A DNA stretch of 64,000 nucleotides. Origin: Stramenopiles sp. TOSAG23-2. Its lineage: Eukaryota; Sar. Shown here piece after piece: positions 39,837 through 49,443 of this stretch; position 1 is the stretch's first letter, and every line of letters begins with the position of its first letter. Below the pieces are notes generated by a model that worked only from the letters and a program-made list of their open reading frames with translations, did not search any database and was not told the origin of the DNA. A program made the translations under genes and the position numbers. Location of the stretch: positions 17,310-81,309 of the forward strand of contig LT649238.1 in assembly GCA_900128395.1 (NCBI GenBank), in the 5' to 3' direction.

Positions 39837-40271
39837 TGATATGTGTGATTATTTAAAAAACATTTATAAAAATATAATAACAATGGTAGAGATTGTTTGA
39901 TGTGTGTCCATACATCATTATATGAAATTCGCATTAAAATATGATATTTTTACGAAAATGTGTGTGTGTGTGTGTATGTGTGTGTGTGTGTAAAAAATTT
40001 AAAAAAAAAATTAAAAACGCTTCTTTGAAAAAATTAATAGAAACATACTATGGTGGTATCGGGCATAAGTTGCCCAGAAACGATTTTAATAATTAAAAAA
40101 AAATCTAGATGAGATATGAGTGTGTAAGAATTTCACACATGTCTAAGATAGATTAAACTTGGTCTATTTAACCTATTTTAAAGTTTTTATTTTTTGAATT
40201 TCTCGTTATATGGTGAAGCTCTAAATGCACGTCTGCAAACTAATACTCCACGAGATGATGAATAGAAAATT
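39837..40271. other. Convergent 3' intergenic region with (TG)n and dispersed repeat
   Basis: No gene. Contains a (TG)n microsatellite at about 39959-39991 and, at 40230-40252, CTGCAAACTAATACTCCAC, a repeat also found near 54473 and, inverted, near 30640. Confidence 0.6.
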
Positions 40272-43200
40272 TTATAAACGTTTAGGAACTATAACTGGCC
40301 TTCCTGTTGGTGTTCCAGAACATCCCCCACAACAATCTCCTACACTCGGATTAGGTGGTACTCTTTTCTGACCAAGACGACATATTGGACGGGCACACCT
40401 TACACTTCTACAATCCATAACTGGCTCTTCTATTGGTGCTATTGGTGTTCCAGAACATCCCTCACAACATCTTCCTACACTTGGATTAGGTGGTACTCTT
40501 TTCTGACCAGGACGACATATTGCAAGGCCACACATTACAAGATGACAACGGTCTGGTGTTGGTACTTCTGGTTCTTCATGTACTTCTGGTTCTTCAGGTA
40601 CTCCTGGTTCTTCAGGTACTTCTGGTTCTTCAAGCAAGCAATAAATAGAGCTCCCAACTAGTTTGTAATTATCTTCCTGTTCATGTGGCTCATGTTCTTC
40701 CTCTTCTTCGTCGTTTTCATGATCCTCCTGTTCATTATCACCATGCAAATCACAATCTTGCTGAACTTTTTCTAATTGTTCGCTGGATACTCCCTCTCCC
40801 TGCAAATATTGTTCAATGTCAGTTTCACTGGCATCAGGATGTTTTTCCACCATTTCTTTTAAAAGTTTGCATGCCTTATCACTATCAAAATCACTCTCAT
40901 CTTCTTCTTCTTCCTCCTCCTTCTCTTCTTCTTCTTCTTCTTCTTCTTCGATTTCCTCCTCCTTCTGTTCTTCTTCTTCTTCGATTTCCTCCTCTTCTTC
41001 TTGTTTATCTTCTTGTTCATCTTCTTGTTCCTCCTCTTTTTCCTCTTCCTCCTCTTGTTCCTTGTATTCATCGTCTTCCTGCCCGTAATCTCCTTCACCC
41101 TCTCCAATTTTTTTACACCTTGCACAACATTTACCCCTTTCTGGTTTTGCATCTATTAGTTTTTCCCCGGCTTTGCAATTTGGTTCGGCGCACAGCACAC
41201 TTTTGCATTTCTCTGAGAGTGGTAGGCAACTTTTTGGTTTGTGCATACCACATTTCTTTGTATTACGCAGTATATATCCAGTTTCCTCTGTGCAATCATT
41301 GCCCTTCACTCCATCTACTAGAGTACAAAACTTCATAGTGCATCTATCTCCACATTTTTTACTTGGATCGAAATCAATTTTCTGTACAAGTTTTAACCTG
41401 CATTTTTGTAGAAATTTTTCAATTCTACTTTCATCAAAATGAAATTCCTCGCTTAAATGTTTTCTCACTTCATTTGGTGTTGCCTCCGGGTGTGTCTTTA
41501 ACAATTCTCTCGTCTTCTTACACGCTCGAAGCCGTGGTACATGTTCCTCCTCTTTTTCCTCTTCCTCCTCTTGTTCCTTGTATTCATCGTCTTCCTGCCC
41601 GTAATCTCCTTCACCCTCTCCAATTTTTTTACACCTTGCACAACATTTACCCCTTTCTGGTTTTGCATCTATTAGTTTTTCCCCGGCTTTGCAATTTGGT
41701 TCGGCGCACAGCACACTTTTGCATTTCTCTGAGAGTGGTAGGCAACTTTTTGGTTTGTGCATACCACATTTCTTTGTATTACGCAGTATATATCCAGTTT
41801 CCTCTGTGCAATCATTGCCCTTCACTCCATCTACTAGAGTACAAAACTTCATAGTGCATCTATCTCCACATTTTTTACTTGGATCGAAATCAATTTTCTG
41901 TACAAGTTTTAACCTGCATTTTTGTAGAAATTTTTCAATTCTACTTTCATCAAAATGAAATTCCTCGCTTAAATGTTTTCTCACTTCATTTGGTGTTGCC
42001 TCCGGGTGTGTCTTTAACAATTCTCTCGTCTTCTTACACGCTTGAAGCCGTGGTACACAAACATGTACAGGTGGGCATTTACCTGGCATAACAGCTGGTT
42101 GGTTGTGAGTGTCTCCATATGGATCCCGGTTATACCCTTGTAACTGGTCTTCGTAGCTTTGTACGTGTGTTTCGTACCCTTCTTGTTCTTCCGTTGGTTC
42201 TTCGATACATTTTCCATTATGACATCCATTTTTACAGTGCATAATTGCGCAAAGATTGGATCCAGATGATGGCACAAAACCAGGCATTGGTTGTTTAAAA
42301 CCAAAACCTGGTTGTGCTTGTCCATAAGATGGCGGCATTGGTTGTGCTTGTCCATAAGATGGCGCAAGATCAGGTTGGGTTGGTCGTTGTGCAGGTTGGG
42401 GTGGTGCTTGTGGTTGTTCTGATTTTTTTGATTTTTTTTTTGATTTTTTTGATTTTTTTGATTTGGGCGAAGTTACTTTTGTCACGAGTTTGTCCACGAG
42501 ACCGCCCACTAGACCTGTCACTTTTGGCACAACACTTTGACCAATAGATGAAAGCATTTTGCCAAAAAATCGCGATTTATCTTTCGCTAACAATTGTCTT
42601 CTACCCAATAATCTTCTTCTTGATGTATGCGCGCCACCTTGAACTATAGACCCACCTAGACCACCTTGAACTATAGAAGCGTGAGCTTCATTATTTAAAA
42701 CACGCCGCATTCCTCTTGGGCATTTTGTCACAGACTTTGGACAACCTGGGATTCCTTCTCTTGCTTTTCTTCTTTCTTCTCTCTTCTTCTTTTTGTCCTT
42801 TCTTTTTTTTCTCTTTTCTTCTCTTTGTTTTTTCTTCTCTTTCTTCCTATTTCTCGATTTCTTTCTTTCTTCTTTATTCTTCTTTTTGTCCTTTCTTTTT
42901 CTTCTCTTTTCCTTCTTCTTCTTCTTCAATTTCTTTCGTTCCTCTTTATTCTTCTTTTTGTCCTTTCTTTTTCTTCTCTTTTCCTTCTTCTTCTTCTTCA
43001 ATTTCTTTCGTTCCTCTTTATTCTTCTTTTTGTCCTTTCTTTTTCTTCTCTTTTCCTTCTTCTTCTTCTTCAATTTCTTTCGTTCCTCTTTATTCTTCTT
43101 TTTGTCCTTTCTTTTTCTTCTCTTTTCCTTCTTCTTCTTCTTCAATTTCTTTCGTTCCTCTTTCTTTTCCTTCCTCTTCTTTTTTAATTTCTTTCTTTCT

Positions 43201-44180
43201 TCTTTCATAATCTTCCTTTTGTTCTTCAATTTTTTTCGTTCCTCTTTCTTTCGCTTTTTTTGTGACTTTTTGCGTGATCTTCGCCTTGGGCGCGGTCTCT
43301 TCCTTTGTTTCACCTTTTTTCGACTTTTTTGTGACTTTTTGCGTGATCTTGGCCTTGGGCGCGGTCTCTTCCTTTGTTTCACCTGTCTTCGACTTTTTTG
43401 TGACTTTTTGCGTGATCTTGGCCTTGGGCGCGGTCTCTTCCTTTGTTTCACCTGTCTTGGTCTTGGTCTTGGTCTCGGTCTCGGTCTCGGCCTTGGGCGT
43501 GGTCTTGGTCTTGGTCTTGGTCTTGGTCTTGGTCTTGGTCTCGGCCTTGGGCGTGGTCTTGGTCTTGGTCTCGGTCTTGGCCTTCGGCGCGGTCTTGGCC
43601 TTGGTCTCGGTCTCGGTCTTGGCCTTCGGCGCGGTCTCGCTGCTTTCCTTCGTCGCTTCTTCTTCTGTCCTTTCAACAAGGTTCTTGCATTTTCCATCAT
43701 ATCTAAAAATGAGGAAGCACTGTTTGCATTTTTGCATAACGGACTGCATTCTCTCGATGTTTTGCTACCGACACACTCACTCACTTTAGCTGATAATTCA
43801 CTGTTGCTTTTTGAAATCGACAATTTCCTAAAAGTTCCCTTGTCACCACATTGTAGTTCAAAACCACACGGATATTTTAAGCAACCACCTTCGTTTTTTT
43901 CATCGTTATTCAAAAAAGAACATCCAGTTGGTGGAGGCAAACATTTATAAATTTTGCAATTAGGTTTGCCACCAGGTTTTTTCTTGTTCATTATAGCATT
44001 CATATTCTTACGCGATAGAAGTTGAGATGTTTGGGATGTTTTACCAACATATATACCAGCTCGTTTGCCAAGCATCTCGGTGACTGCTTCGCCATTTCCT
44101 TCCACAATGGTTGCAAACAAACTGCAAGTTATAATAAATAGAGAAAGACTCCAAATAACTGTTGTTACAGTGGACTTCAT
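40272..44180 (-). CDS. Giant secreted polybasic/polyacidic Cys-rich repeat protein
   Basis: 1302 residues with a signal peptide (about 1-29). A Cys-rich N-terminal part (75-150) leads to an almost pure Arg-Pro block (about 181-242), three 22-residue repeats containing QVKQRKRPRPRPRSRKKSQK, and a Lys/Glu/Arg coiled-coil block with about four 24-residue repeats (KKKNKEERKK, about 310-480). Then come a Cys-containing region, Pro/Gln/Gly repeats (PSYGQAQP), and a 172-residue Cys-rich module present twice in tandem. A long Glu-rich tract and two short C-terminal Cys modules (CRPGQKRVPPNPSVGRCCEGC) resembling VWC-like knots end the protein. It looks like an extracellular matrix, wall or mineral-associated polyampholyte. 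The exact duplications may indicate recent expansion. No enzyme domain. Function is inferred from composition only. Confidence 0.78.
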   Translation of the reverse strand: MKSTVTTVIWSLSLFIITCSLFATIVEGNGEAVTEMLGKRAGIYVGKTSQTSQLLSRKNMNAIMNKKKPGGKPNCKIYKCLPPPTGCSFLNNDEKNEGGCLKYPCGFELQCGDKGTFRKLSISKSNSELSAKVSECVGSKTSRECSPLCKNANSASSFLDMMENARTLLKGQKKKRRRKAARPRRRPRPRPRPRPRPRRRPRPRPRPRPRPRPRPRPRPRPRPRPRPRPRPRPRPRPRPRPRQVKQRKRPRPRPRSRKKSQKSRRQVKQRKRPRPRPRSRKKSQKSRKKVKQRKRPRPRRRSRKKSQKKRKKEERKKLKNKRKIMKEERKKLKKKRKEKKEERKKLKKKKKEKRRKRKDKKKNKEERKKLKKKKKEKRRKRKDKKKNKEERKKLKKKKKEKRRKRKDKKKNKEERKKLKKKKKEKRRKRKDKKKNKEERKKSRNRKKEKKKQREEKRKKRKDKKKKREERRKAREGIPGCPKSVTKCPRGMRRVLNNEAHASIVQGGLGGSIVQGGAHTSRRRLLGRRQLLAKDKSRFFGKMLSSIGQSVVPKVTGLVGGLVDKLVTKVTSPKSKKSKKSKKKSKKSEQPQAPPQPAQRPTQPDLAPSYGQAQPMPPSYGQAQPGFGFKQPMPGFVPSSGSNLCAIMHCKNGCHNGKCIEEPTEEQEGYETHVQSYEDQLQGYNRDPYGDTHNQPAVMPGKCPPVHVCVPRLQACKKTRELLKTHPEATPNEVRKHLSEEFHFDESRIEKFLQKCRLKLVQKIDFDPSKKCGDRCTMKFCTLVDGVKGNDCTEETGYILRNTKKCGMHKPKSCLPLSEKCKSVLCAEPNCKAGEKLIDAKPERGKCCARCKKIGEGEGDYGQEDDEYKEQEEEEEKEEEHVPRLRACKKTRELLKTHPEATPNEVRKHLSEEFHFDESRIEKFLQKCRLKLVQKIDFDPSKKCGDRCTMKFCTLVDGVKGNDCTEETGYILRNTKKCGMHKPKSCLPLSEKCKSVLCAEPNCKAGEKLIDAKPERGKCCARCKKIGEGEGDYGQEDDEYKEQEEEEEKEEEQEDEQEDKQEEEEEIEEEEEQKEEEIEEEEEEEEEKEEEEEEDESDFDSDKACKLLKEMVEKHPDASETDIEQYLQGEGVSSEQLEKVQQDCDLHGDNEQEDHENDEEEEEHEPHEQEDNYKLVGSSIYCLLEEPEVPEEPGVPEEPEVHEEPEVPTPDRCHLVMCGLAICRPGQKRVPPNPSVGRCCEGCSGTPIAPIEEPVMDCRSVRCARPICRLGQKRVPPNPSVGDCCGGCSGTPTGRPVIVPKRL
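41026..42057. repeat. In-frame tandem duplication, 2 x 516 bp
   Basis: Copies at about 41026-41541 and 41542-42057 are nearly identical; one difference was noticed (CTCGAAG versus CTTGAAG, Arg versus Gln). The 516-bp offset equals 172 codons, so the frame of the host gene is kept. Confidence 0.92.
42870..43160. repeat. 72-bp tandem repeats encoding a Lys-rich 24-residue unit
   Basis: About four copies with a 72-bp period, each containing TTCGTTCCTCTTTATTC and TTTTGTCCTTTCTTTTTC. Next to them (43250-43450) lie three 66-bp repeats encoding the 22-residue KRPRPRPRSRKK unit, and 43457-43640 encodes the Arg-Pro run. Boundaries are approximate. Confidence 0.8.
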
Positions 44181-45299
44181 CTTTATGTATCTATTGTTTT
44201 ATAAAAGTGTAACGCTACAAATTAATACCAAAGGCAAATTGATTCTATCACACACTTTCTTGCTAAAAAAAAAATGTTTCAACGTGGTAATACAAAATCC
44301 TCATTGTGTTTTTGCTATTCTATAAATATATTTATTAAATAAAATATACTGTAGTTATTAGTTATTATATAGTTTTTTTGTTATCTTGTGTAGTGCTGTA
44401 CTGAGTATAACAGCCATATACAACGCCCCACTTTTTTGTCTGACTGGCTGACGTCAGAGATAGAAGTGTCCTAAAATCTAAAAACAAGTATAAAGTTGCT
44501 GTATAGTAGTTTTATAAAGTCTGTAACCTGTACATGTATACTAGAATACTGTAAAAGCACATTTTGATATTCCTATGATACTACTAAAACTGATATAGCA
44601 AAGATGCCTTCATTTTGTCACCATTCTTACGAGCGCTGTTTCTGGAATTTATCAGATTTTTAATGCTCTATCTATGCTATTTAATGCTGTGTCCATGCTA
44701 AATTTTAGGTAGGTAAAGATTAATAGGATTTTCTGGATTTGAATAAAATCCAGAAACAGCGCTCGTATGAGTCACATACTGTATGCACATATAGACCAAC
44801 CATTTACCATTTACGTCAAAAATATATACCTGTATAATGTACATATATAGGCATATATCATATTGTACTATATAATATCAATGTGGGCATCATATTTATT
44901 AATTTGCGTATTTTATTATTAGAATATTATAGAATTTACTCAGAAAAGAACACGCAAGACATATTGATTATTATTATTATCATTGTTATTACTACAAATT
45001 GTGTACTGTTTTTACAAAATTTTTAAGTACGATTGGTACACATTTTGTTTTCTTAAATTTTAAATAATATTAAATATTCATATATATAGACTATTGCACT
45101 ATTTATAAATATTATTATTATTTTTTGGTATGATATCATATCATAACATTTTATAAGCAATATATAACAAATGAAAAACAACCCATTTCAACAAATGAAA
45201 CAAAAGCTATACTTGATAAATTAAACACTTCAATATATATTGATAAAAGTCCAAAAGGTTTTTTAGATGCGCCTATAGTTGATTTAGTCAACATGTTCT
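44181..45299. other. Gene-free region with a small inverted-repeat element
   Basis: 1.1 kb without a supported gene. It presumably includes the promoter of the giant secreted protein and the 3' flank of the methyltransferase gene (TATGATATCATATCAT near 45130). A 140-bp inverted-repeat element is annotated separately. Confidence 0.5.
44628..44767. repeat. 140-bp MITE-like or hairpin-forming inverted repeat
   Basis: 19-bp perfect inverted termini: TACGAGCGCTGTTTCTGGA at 44628-44646 and its reverse complement at 44749-44767, with imperfect pairing continuing inward. The ends are GC-richer than the surroundings. No clear target-site duplication. It could be a miniature transposon or an unannotated structured RNA. 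Confidence 0.65.
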
Positions 45300-46220
45300 T
45301 CACACTTTCATTGCTAAAAACATGCTTAATTTTCTACCATCATCTGGTTGAATATACACATTGTTTCGTAAAATTTTCATTCCATATTTAATATGAAAAA
45401 CACTTTCTAATTCTTCTACATCAATTTTATCTTTCATTTTCTTTGGCTTGATATTGCATGTTAAAAAGCTATGGATACAAAGCATACCACCAACATTTAA
45501 CAATTTATATATTTCCTCAAAAATATCACGACATAGAAATCGAGAGATAATAACAATTGACAATCCATTATCAACAATGTTTTTGTTAGATTGTTGATAA
45601 TCGTTAAATAATTCATGTAAAGAACCTGCTTGACGGATATCTTTTTGTATTTCTATAATATTTGAAAGGTTATAATTTTTTGCAAAATCTCGTACTTGAG
45701 TAATTTTACCAGGTAAATTATCAACTGCAATTATATTTGATTTATCAAAATATTTAGCCATGAAAATTATATCACGCCCACTGCCACAACCTAAATCAAT
45801 TATATTTGTATCTCTATTGTTTTCAATCATGGATTTCATAAATTTAATTTCTTGTTTTAGTAATGGACATGGTTGAAATGGAAACGCATATTTATCATTT
45901 CTATTATTTACTTTATCGTTTCTATTATTTTTAGGTAAATATTTAATTTCGTCCCATAATATAAAGCCTTCAATATTGAACGGTTGTTTCATAAACCAAT
46001 CATATACTTTATTTAATTCTTTTTTACATACAACTACAAAAAATTTAATATATCGTGGAGGTAATTCATATTTTCTATCATTTAAAAGTAGAAATGGAAG
46101 ATTAAAAGAATTAATAATATGATTTTCCATAAATTCTAGTTCAGAACGTATGTCAATAATAGTTAAATTTCTTGTAGCCAATTCGAATAATGATGATTCC
46201 ATCGTTGTTACAGATGCCAT
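45300..46220 (-). CDS. Rhodanese-like plus SAM-methyltransferase fusion protein
   Basis: 306 residues from the ATG at 46220. Residues about 8-100 form a rhodanese-like fold (TIIDIRSELEFMENHIINSFNLPF, then FFVVVCKKELNKVYDWFMK), with a Cys at the usual active-site place but an atypical loop, so sulfurtransferase activity is doubtful. Residues about 125-300 form a class I methyltransferase: motif I NIIDLGCGSGRDIIFMAKYF, the acidic loop NIIAVDNLPGKI, and a post-I region LSIVIISRFLCRDIFEEIYKLLNVGGML. Substrate unknown. No targeting signal is evident. The single frame argues that the two domains really are one protein. Confidence 0.83.
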   Translation of the reverse strand: MASVTTMESSLFELATRNLTIIDIRSELEFMENHIINSFNLPFLLLNDRKYELPPRYIKFFVVVCKKELNKVYDWFMKQPFNIEGFILWDEIKYLPKNNRNDKVNNRNDKYAFPFQPCPLLKQEIKFMKSMIENNRDTNIIDLGCGSGRDIIFMAKYFDKSNIIAVDNLPGKITQVRDFAKNYNLSNIIEIQKDIRQAGSLHELFNDYQQSNKNIVDNGLSIVIISRFLCRDIFEEIYKLLNVGGMLCIHSFLTCNIKPKKMKDKIDVEELESVFHIKYGMKILRNNVYIQPDDGRKLSMFLAMKV

Positions 46221-46842
46221 GATGGTGTTCACAATCGTTATTATATTATTATATTTTATATTTCAAAACCAATTTTATTTGGATGTATATGTATTATTAA
46301 TGGAATTAATATAGAGTATATTTCAAATCAACAATAATCAGACTGTTTTTTTTTTTTGTAGATGATCTCTTCTCTTCTTCTTGATTTTATTGATGTGGTT
46401 ATATGGTGGCCAGATACAGTGTTACAGTATAGATCCTAGATTAAATAGCTCTACAGTATTAAAAATAGTAGTGTTTGTTTTTTTGGTGTGCTATCCAGCT
46501 ACTGTATACCACAGGCACCAGGTAGGCAATCACCGGATTTAGAACCCAGACCAATACTGTATATTAATAATAAGCCTATACTATGCTTATGCTATCCACT
46601 GTGGATCTCTGTCCATCACCTTATCACTTTACAGGACGAATAAAATATACTACAGGTATACCATAATAATACCATCTGTTATTATAGACTATCTTTTATA
46701 CAACTTTGCAAAAGATATATATAAAAACTCCACAGAAACATATAAAAGAGAAAAAAGAGAAAGAACACACACGAAGAAAAAGAATAATAAAACAAAATAG
46801 AAACTATAACTCCGACAAAAAGAAAACAATCAAAAAATCATT
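46221..46842. promoter_or_regulatory. Divergent intergenic region, no gene seen
   Basis: 622 bp between the divergent methyltransferase and small dimeric-barrel protein genes. Purine-rich (AGAAAAAAGAGAAAG) just upstream of 46843. No repeat or RNA gene was recognised. Confidence 0.45.
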
Positions 46843-47307
46843 ATGGATACTTGCAGCGACACCGAAAAAGCAAAAGCTACTGAATTAACAGCTATGGGAT
46901 TACCAGAAGGACAAGCTGTAGCATCAGCAAAAGCTTTGACAACGGGGACCACTCCTTCAGCTTCAGCTACATCGGTATACGCGATGATGAGCATCAATGA
47001 AGATGCAGATTTAGAGGCACTTAAAGAAGCCCTTGCAGCGTATGCCGCAGCAGCCAAAGCAAGCCCAGGTAAAGTTCATGCGGCATATAGTATGTCTGAT
47101 AAACAAATTACTTTCGTTGAGGTATACGACTCTCCAAAGGCAATGGACTGTCATATTGGAAATTGTTTCCCACATTATGTTAAAATGGTTCCTCATACAA
47201 AAATGACGGAACTTGTCGGATGTGTTGAACCATCTGAACTCGAATGGTGGAAAAAATCTGCTTCTGCATGGGGTGCTACCAAATTCGTAATGGAACCAAA
47301 TGTTTAA
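46843..47307 (+). CDS. Small dimeric alpha/beta-barrel (ABM-like) protein
   Basis: 154 residues. After an Ala/Thr-rich N-terminus, the sequence fits a ferredoxin-like dimeric alpha/beta barrel of the antibiotic-biosynthesis-monooxygenase superfamily: a helix (EALKEALAAYAAAAKASPG), a strand (VHAAYSMSDKQITFVEVYDSPKAM), the usual His (CHIGNCFPHYVK), then TELVGCVEPSELEWW. Such proteins act as small monooxygenases or heme-related enzymes, or are of unknown role. No targeting peptide. Codon use is less AT-rich than average, as in well-expressed genes. The specific reaction cannot be stated. Confidence 0.65.
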   Translation: MDTCSDTEKAKATELTAMGLPEGQAVASAKALTTGTTPSASATSVYAMMSINEDADLEALKEALAAYAAAAKASPGKVHAAYSMSDKQITFVEVYDSPKAMDCHIGNCFPHYVKMVPHTKMTELVGCVEPSELEWWKKSASAWGATKFVMEPNV

Positions 47308-48042
47308 ATTTTGGAAAGAAGATGCTCTATACCACTCAGTACTCAAGAGAGAGAGAGAGAGAGTTCAAAATAGATAGAGGGACAACACAGGACGAGAGAC
47401 GTATATTATCATCATTTAAAAAAAACTGGGTGGTGCCAGAAAGAGTAAAAATTACCACACACACACATTATTATACGTCGTAAATTTATTAAGATGTTAC
47501 CGAGAGAGAGGGAGAGAGGTATATTTTATGAAAAATTGCACAAAAATTTTCAGAGTGTGGTAACAAAATATGGATTGGTTGTTTCATATAACAAAGGACT
47601 GAAGTGTCATGTATTTATTTAATTACAAGAGTATCAGTATCATACATATTTATACACACGGGATCACCAAATATCATATCATATAATATGTATATATATA
47701 TATCATATGTATGATATCATACGAATCGTGTCATATCATATAAAATTAAATAATTATACCAAAAAAAAATATTTATATTATATATATATCTTTTTTACAA
47801 GGAGTAGCATCAGTACCGGCATATTAGTAGACTATTATATCTTTTATCAAAAAATGTACGAATATTATTTTTTAGTTTTTTTTTAAAAAAAATTTTTACT
47901 CCTCCCTCCAGATTTAAAAAATATGGTACACACACGAAGCGTAACATATATATATATATGCATACGAGATATTATAGTACTCATTATGATAGTACATACA
48001 TTCAATTTTGAATAACAATGTGTATCGGGTATCAATATGTGA

Positions 48043-48098
<56 letters not shown>

Positions 48099-48204
48099 TA
48101 AACAGAAGAAGAGATTATTTTTTTAAAAAATAATCTCAAAAATGAAAAACAGGAAAATTGTTGTGATAATGAACACATATATTAAAATATGAATGTACCA
48201 CACT
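47308..48204. other. Convergent 3' intergenic region with microsatellites and palindromes
   Basis: No gene. Holds GA repeats (47347-47362 and near 47502), TATCATACGAATCG-type palindromes (47665-47745), and a perfect (CA)n tract at 48043-48094. Just beyond, GAGATTATTTTT and AAAAATAATCTC (about 48111-48136) form a hairpin followed by A-rich sequence, a possible 3' processing or termination structure. Confidence 0.6.
48043..48094. repeat. (CA)n microsatellite, about 52 bp
   Basis: Uninterrupted CA dinucleotides. Confidence 0.95.
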
Positions 48205-49443
48205 TCATTTAAATGTCATTGGTGTTGCACCAGGCAATTCATATTTTTCTTTATGTTTATCATACAAACTTTGTAAACTTTTTAAATATGTTGCATGAAT
48301 CTCATCCACTTTTTCATTATCAATATTACCAGCAAAACCACTGCAATCGATTGGCTCGCCAATGACAACAGTTAATTGACGACGATATGGTAACATTCCA
48401 AAATTATATTGAAACATTCCACGGCCATAATATACTGGAAAGAAAAATCCTATAGTTTTATGAAAATGATTTTGATATTTTTTCACCAACGTATTAGTTA
48501 CTGGTGTAAACAAATCATTTTCCCCAAAACCAATCACAGGAACGATAGAAGCACCAGCTTCCATTGCAACTTTAACAAATCCTTTTCGTTTTAAAACAGT
48601 GAAATTATTTGTTTTTGGCACTGCATCCATAGCTTCACGGGCACCACCGACTAATAAACAAATGGAACGACCTGGTCCACCATTTTTAAGTGTATTAATG
48701 CAGGTTTTTTTACCGCATGACAAGCCACCGCAGGCTAATAGAAACTCCCGGTAAAAGGGGACATAGAACATCGCTTTTAACATGCACAAGCTAACATTTA
48801 ACCCTGGAAAAAGTGTTGAAAAGTTAGTAGCTTTTGTACTGAATGTAAACGCAGCGCCTAAGCCAATCACACCATGAGGATGATAGGCAAATAAATAATT
48901 TTTCGATGAATCAAATGTCCCATCAAAACCTTTCACAACTTTTGACGTACCTTTTCCAAAATATTCAAATGCATATTTAAATACAGGTAAATTTTGAGCT
49001 ATTTTTTTAATCCATGGGATGTTTTCATATCCACCTCTCGCAGGCGTGCGACTACTGAAACAATAGACACCGTAAATAAACAATAAACTTTTCAAATAGA
49101 CACTTGTATATGATGAAAAAAATAAATAAAAATAGAGTATTGTACAATATGTTCCAGCTAATATAGGGAAGATTAATGCAACGGAAAGAGTTTGTAAACG
49201 CCTTTTTAATGGTATAAAACAAGGTGCAAATCTTATACCAATAGAATTGCCACTGATAACAAAAAAGCACATGGATAATAAAACCGTTGTAACTGGCACA
49301 ACAAGTAGAGTTAATTGATCGGCATTTGTCATCCCGTTAATTGTCGTAGTAGTACTGTTTATCATGATAGATATATTGTTCAACGTTGTCGTTATATAAA
49401 GTTCTTTTTTGACATCATCTATGCATCTGTTTTCTCTTGTCAT
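48205..49443 (-). CDS. Diacylglycerol acyltransferase 2 family protein (DGAT2-like)
   Basis: 412 residues. An N-terminal polar segment and hydrophobic stretches (about residues 45-130) are followed by the DGAT2 signature YLFAYHPHGVIGLG, where HPHG is the catalytic motif. Next come YVPFYREFLLACGGLSCGKKTC and the glycine-rich VGGAREAMDA. RKGFVKVAMEAGASIVPVIGFGENDLF and FPVYYGRGMFQY match the family's C-terminal blocks. The enzyme forms triacylglycerol from diacylglycerol and acyl-CoA at the ER and lipid droplets; monoacylglycerol and wax-ester acyltransferases share the fold, so the substrate is not certain. Two further in-frame ATGs exist in the first 40 codons. Confidence 0.93.
   Translation of the reverse strand: MTRENRCIDDVKKELYITTTLNNISIMINSTTTTINGMTNADQLTLLVVPVTTVLLSMCFFVISGNSIGIRFAPCFIPLKRRLQTLSVALIFPILAGTYCTILYFYLFFSSYTSVYLKSLLFIYGVYCFSSRTPARGGYENIPWIKKIAQNLPVFKYAFEYFGKGTSKVVKGFDGTFDSSKNYLFAYHPHGVIGLGAAFTFSTKATNFSTLFPGLNVSLCMLKAMFYVPFYREFLLACGGLSCGKKTCINTLKNGGPGRSICLLVGGAREAMDAVPKTNNFTVLKRKGFVKVAMEAGASIVPVIGFGENDLFTPVTNTLVKKYQNHFHKTIGFFFPVYYGRGMFQYNFGMLPYRRQLTVVIGEPIDCSGFAGNIDNEKVDEIHATYLKSLQSLYDKHKEKYELPGATPMTFK

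Noticed and set aside
42716-43950. Long plus-strand frames opposite the giant secreted protein
   Set aside because: They are antisense shadows of Lys/Glu and Arg-Pro repeats, reading as Phe/Leu/Ser or Leu/Gly runs; the minus strand has the signal peptide, Cys modules and a single long frame.
48043-48094. (CA)n tract considered as coding (Cys-Val repeats) or telomere-like
   Set aside because: Pure dinucleotide microsatellite; not a telomeric unit and the frame is simple-sequence translation.
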